Shown: one piece after another, positions 12,650 through 14,319 of the stretch
Layout: every line of letters starts with the position of its first letter
Numbering within the stretch: the stretch's first letter is position 1
Assembly (NCBI GenBank): GCA_017626655.1
Contig: JAGAIH010000150.1
Span: 1-14,319 of the forward strand
Length of the DNA: 14,319 nucleotides
From: Clostridia bacterium
GTDB taxonomy: Bacteria; Bacillota_A; Clostridia; Oscillospirales; CAG-272
Direction: 5' to 3'
Program-made: the position numbers and the translations under genes
The notes under the pieces: model-generated
Databases searched by the model: none
The model's input: the letters and a program-made list of their open reading frames with translations, nothing else
Told to the model about the DNA's origin: nothing

Positions 12650-14319
12650 ATGAAGCACATCATTCTGCGATCTCTGATCGCTTCCCTCCTGATCCTCGTC
12701 ATGGGTCTGTCCCTCTTTGCCTGTGTGAGCGGAGGCCCCTCCGAGGATACCACCGCTACTCCCACGGACAGCAACGAGACCACCGCCCCCGACACCGAGG
12801 CTCCCACCGAGGGTGAGACCGAGGCTCCTCTGCCCACCGAGGTGGATCTCCCCGAGGCCTACAAGACCGCCGATATCGTCTACGATTGCGACGACGGCTC
12901 GGTCCTCCACAACTACACGGGTAAATCCGCCGACGACTTCGCCGCCGCCTGCGCCTACTACACCGAGAAGGGCTTCAAGGTCTACAGCTCCCATACCATG
13001 GGTGAGAACACCGCCACCACCTTCGTGGGTGACGGCCCCATGGCTCACGTCTACTGGATCAAGGCAAAGGGTGAGCTGAACATCGTCCTGTCTGATACCG
13101 CCGCCAACAGCCTGCCTCCCATGACTCCCGCCGTGACCGACGGTGAGTACGAGTGCAGCATCGTCCAGCTGAAGGACAACACCAACGTCAACGGTATGTC
13201 CTACGTCATCCAGCTGAAGGACGGCTCCTACATCGTTTACGACGGCTCCTATATCGGTCAGGCCCGAAAGCTCCAGCAGTACCTGCTCAATAACTACAAG
13301 GGAGAGGGCAAGCCTGTTGTCCGCGCATGGGTGCTGACCCACTCCCACAACGATCACTACCCCACCTTCCAGGCCTTTGCTACCAATTCCCGATACAAGG
13401 ATATGGTCACGGTGGAGTACGTGATCTACTCTCCCCTCAACGAGGAGAATTACACCCTGAACGACGAGAACAACGACCCCTATTTCGGTACCCAGCTCTA
13501 CGAGGATGTGAAGGGCATGAAGGGCGCCAAGCTGGTCTTCGCCCATACCGGAATGCTGTTCAATTTCTGCAACCTCAACATGGAGATCCTGATGGCTCCC
13601 GAGACCCTGTACAAGGACACGAGTGACGTCGGTAACTTCAACAACACCTCCATCGTCACCCGCCTGTTTGCTGACGATTACAGCGCTCTGTTCCTGGGCG
13701 ATATCGCCATCAAGGGCTCCACTTATATGCACGAGATCTACGGAAGCTACCTCAAGAGCGACGTCTGCCAGGTCTCCCACCACGGTGTGGAGGACGTGCC
13801 CCTGTCCTTCTACGAGGAGGTCAAGGCTTCCATCCTGTACTACCCCTGCAACATTTGGCTCTACGACCTTCAGGACCGTAACGACGACGTCCGTATTGCC
13901 CTGGAGAACCGCGACTACACCAAGGAGATCCTGATCGCAGGCTGCGGTGAGTACAAGCGCGCCTGGGGCACCAAGTTCGCCGCCGACGCGCCTCTGTCCA
14001 TCCCCGACTATACGGTCCCTGCCCACAAGCAGCCCGCCGCTGAGCCCGATACCGAGCCCGAGACTCAGCCCCCCGTCACCCCCGACGAGCCCCGCCTCAC
14101 CCTGGATAAGACCACCTACAAGGTGGGTGAGCCCATCTTGACCACCGTCATCGGCAGCGGCACCGACTGGGTCGGCATTCAGACGGTGGAACTGTTCGAG
14201 CAGGGCCAGGGCTCTGCCTTCTGGTGGTACGTCACCTCCGTCGGCTCGGGTACTCCCTTCGATATGCTGGCTGTCAAGGACGGCTCCGATCTCATGGCGG
14301 AGCTGCCTGCGGGTGAGTA
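12650..14319 (+). CDS. Lipoprotein with ComEC-like metallo-beta-lactamase domain and Ig-like C-terminal region (3' end missing)
   Basis: At least 556 codons are open to the window edge without a stop. Residues 1-25 are a lipoprotein signal peptide with lipobox L22-F-A-C25. A Thr/Glu/Pro-rich linker spans about 29-62. A small unassigned domain follows (about 64-150). The metallo-beta-lactamase domain (about 155-435) has the zinc motif H231-S-H233-N-D235-H236, a FNNTSIV segment, D351 in FLGDI, and QVSHHGVED (H377, H378), a set typical of the ComEC/competence-hydrolase branch. No membrane channel domain is present. After a second Pro/Glu/Thr linker an Ig-like strand pattern starts at about 482 (LTLDKTTYKVGEPI, then SGTDWVGI) and is cut. 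It is a predicted surface-anchored hydrolase; the substrate (nucleic acid, phosphodiester or wall component) is unknown. The ATG has AAAGGAA at 12636-12642. Confidence 0.85.
   Translation, partial: MKHIILRSLIASLLILVMGLSLFACVSGGPSEDTTATPTDSNETTAPDTEAPTEGETEAPLPTEVDLPEAYKTADIVYDCDDGSVLHNYTGKSADDFAAACAYYTEKGFKVYSSHTMGENTATTFVGDGPMAHVYWIKAKGELNIVLSDTAANSLPPMTPAVTDGEYECSIVQLKDNTNVNGMSYVIQLKDGSYIVYDGSYIGQARKLQQYLLNNYKGEGKPVVRAWVLTHSHNDHYPTFQAFATNSRYKDMVTVEYVIYSPLNEENYTLNDENNDPYFGTQLYEDVKGMKGAKLVFAHTGMLFNFCNLNMEILMAPETLYKDTSDVGNFNNTSIVTRLFADDYSALFLGDIAIKGSTYMHEIYGSYLKSDVCQVSHHGVEDVPLSFYEEVKASILYYPCNIWLYDLQDRNDDVRIALENRDYTKEILIAGCGEYKRAWGTKFAADAPLSIPDYTVPAHKQPAAEPDTEPETQPPVTPDEPRLTLDKTTYKVGEPILTTVIGSGTDWVGIQTVELFEQGQGSAFWWYVTSVGSGTPFDMLAVKDGSDLMAELPAGE

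Overview
The window looks like a chromosomal segment of an uncultured, endospore-forming member of class Clostridia, probably an Oscillospiraceae/Ruminococcaceae-type gut bacterium (inference). The grounds are strongly G/C-ending codon use, purine-rich Shine-Dalgarno sequences of the AAAGGA/GGAGG type, sporulation-linked genes (CotF-like coat protein, YtfJ/GerW family, sporulation-type D,D-carboxypeptidase) and gene neighbourhoods known in Bacillota (lon-ysxC; scpA-scpB-DUF2953-ytfJ-dac-rluB).

Left edge (1-1229): the first codons of a zinc-type alcohol dehydrogenase leave the window on the minus strand. It is divergent from a CotF-like spore coat gene. A 456-base gap follows, with a terminator-like hairpin, a perfect 32-base palindrome and the lon promoter.

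Core (1230-11811): ten plus-strand genes, mostly tightly packed, form an ordinary housekeeping and sporulation cluster. Lon is an ATP-dependent protease, YsxC a ribosome-assembly GTPase, and LysA makes lysine from meso-DAP. They are followed by an M50 membrane metalloprotease, ScpA and ScpB (SMC condensin partners, overlapping ORFs), a DUF2953 protein with a Lys-rich insert, YtfJ, a D-Ala-D-Ala carboxypeptidase, RluB and a small GNAT-like protein. The main oddity is a hairpin that buries the Shine-Dalgarno of the carboxypeptidase gene, with a forespore-sigma-like promoter inside it.

Right side (11812-14319): this is the accessory and more interesting part. A stand-alone 93-residue RyR (ryanodine receptor repeat) domain protein lies on the minus strand. 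It has a perfect consensus sigma-A promoter whose -10 box sits in a perfect 15-base palindrome, and a roughly 130-base leader that can fold into competing structures, including a possible pseudoknot. It is divergent from a lipoprotein with a ComEC-like metallo-beta-lactamase domain and an Ig-like C-terminal region, cut by the window edge, which also has a perfect consensus promoter. A perfect 19-bp inverted repeat lies between the two promoters, and another with 31-base arms lies downstream of the RyR gene. A functional link between the RyR gene, its leader and the divergent hydrolase is inference only.
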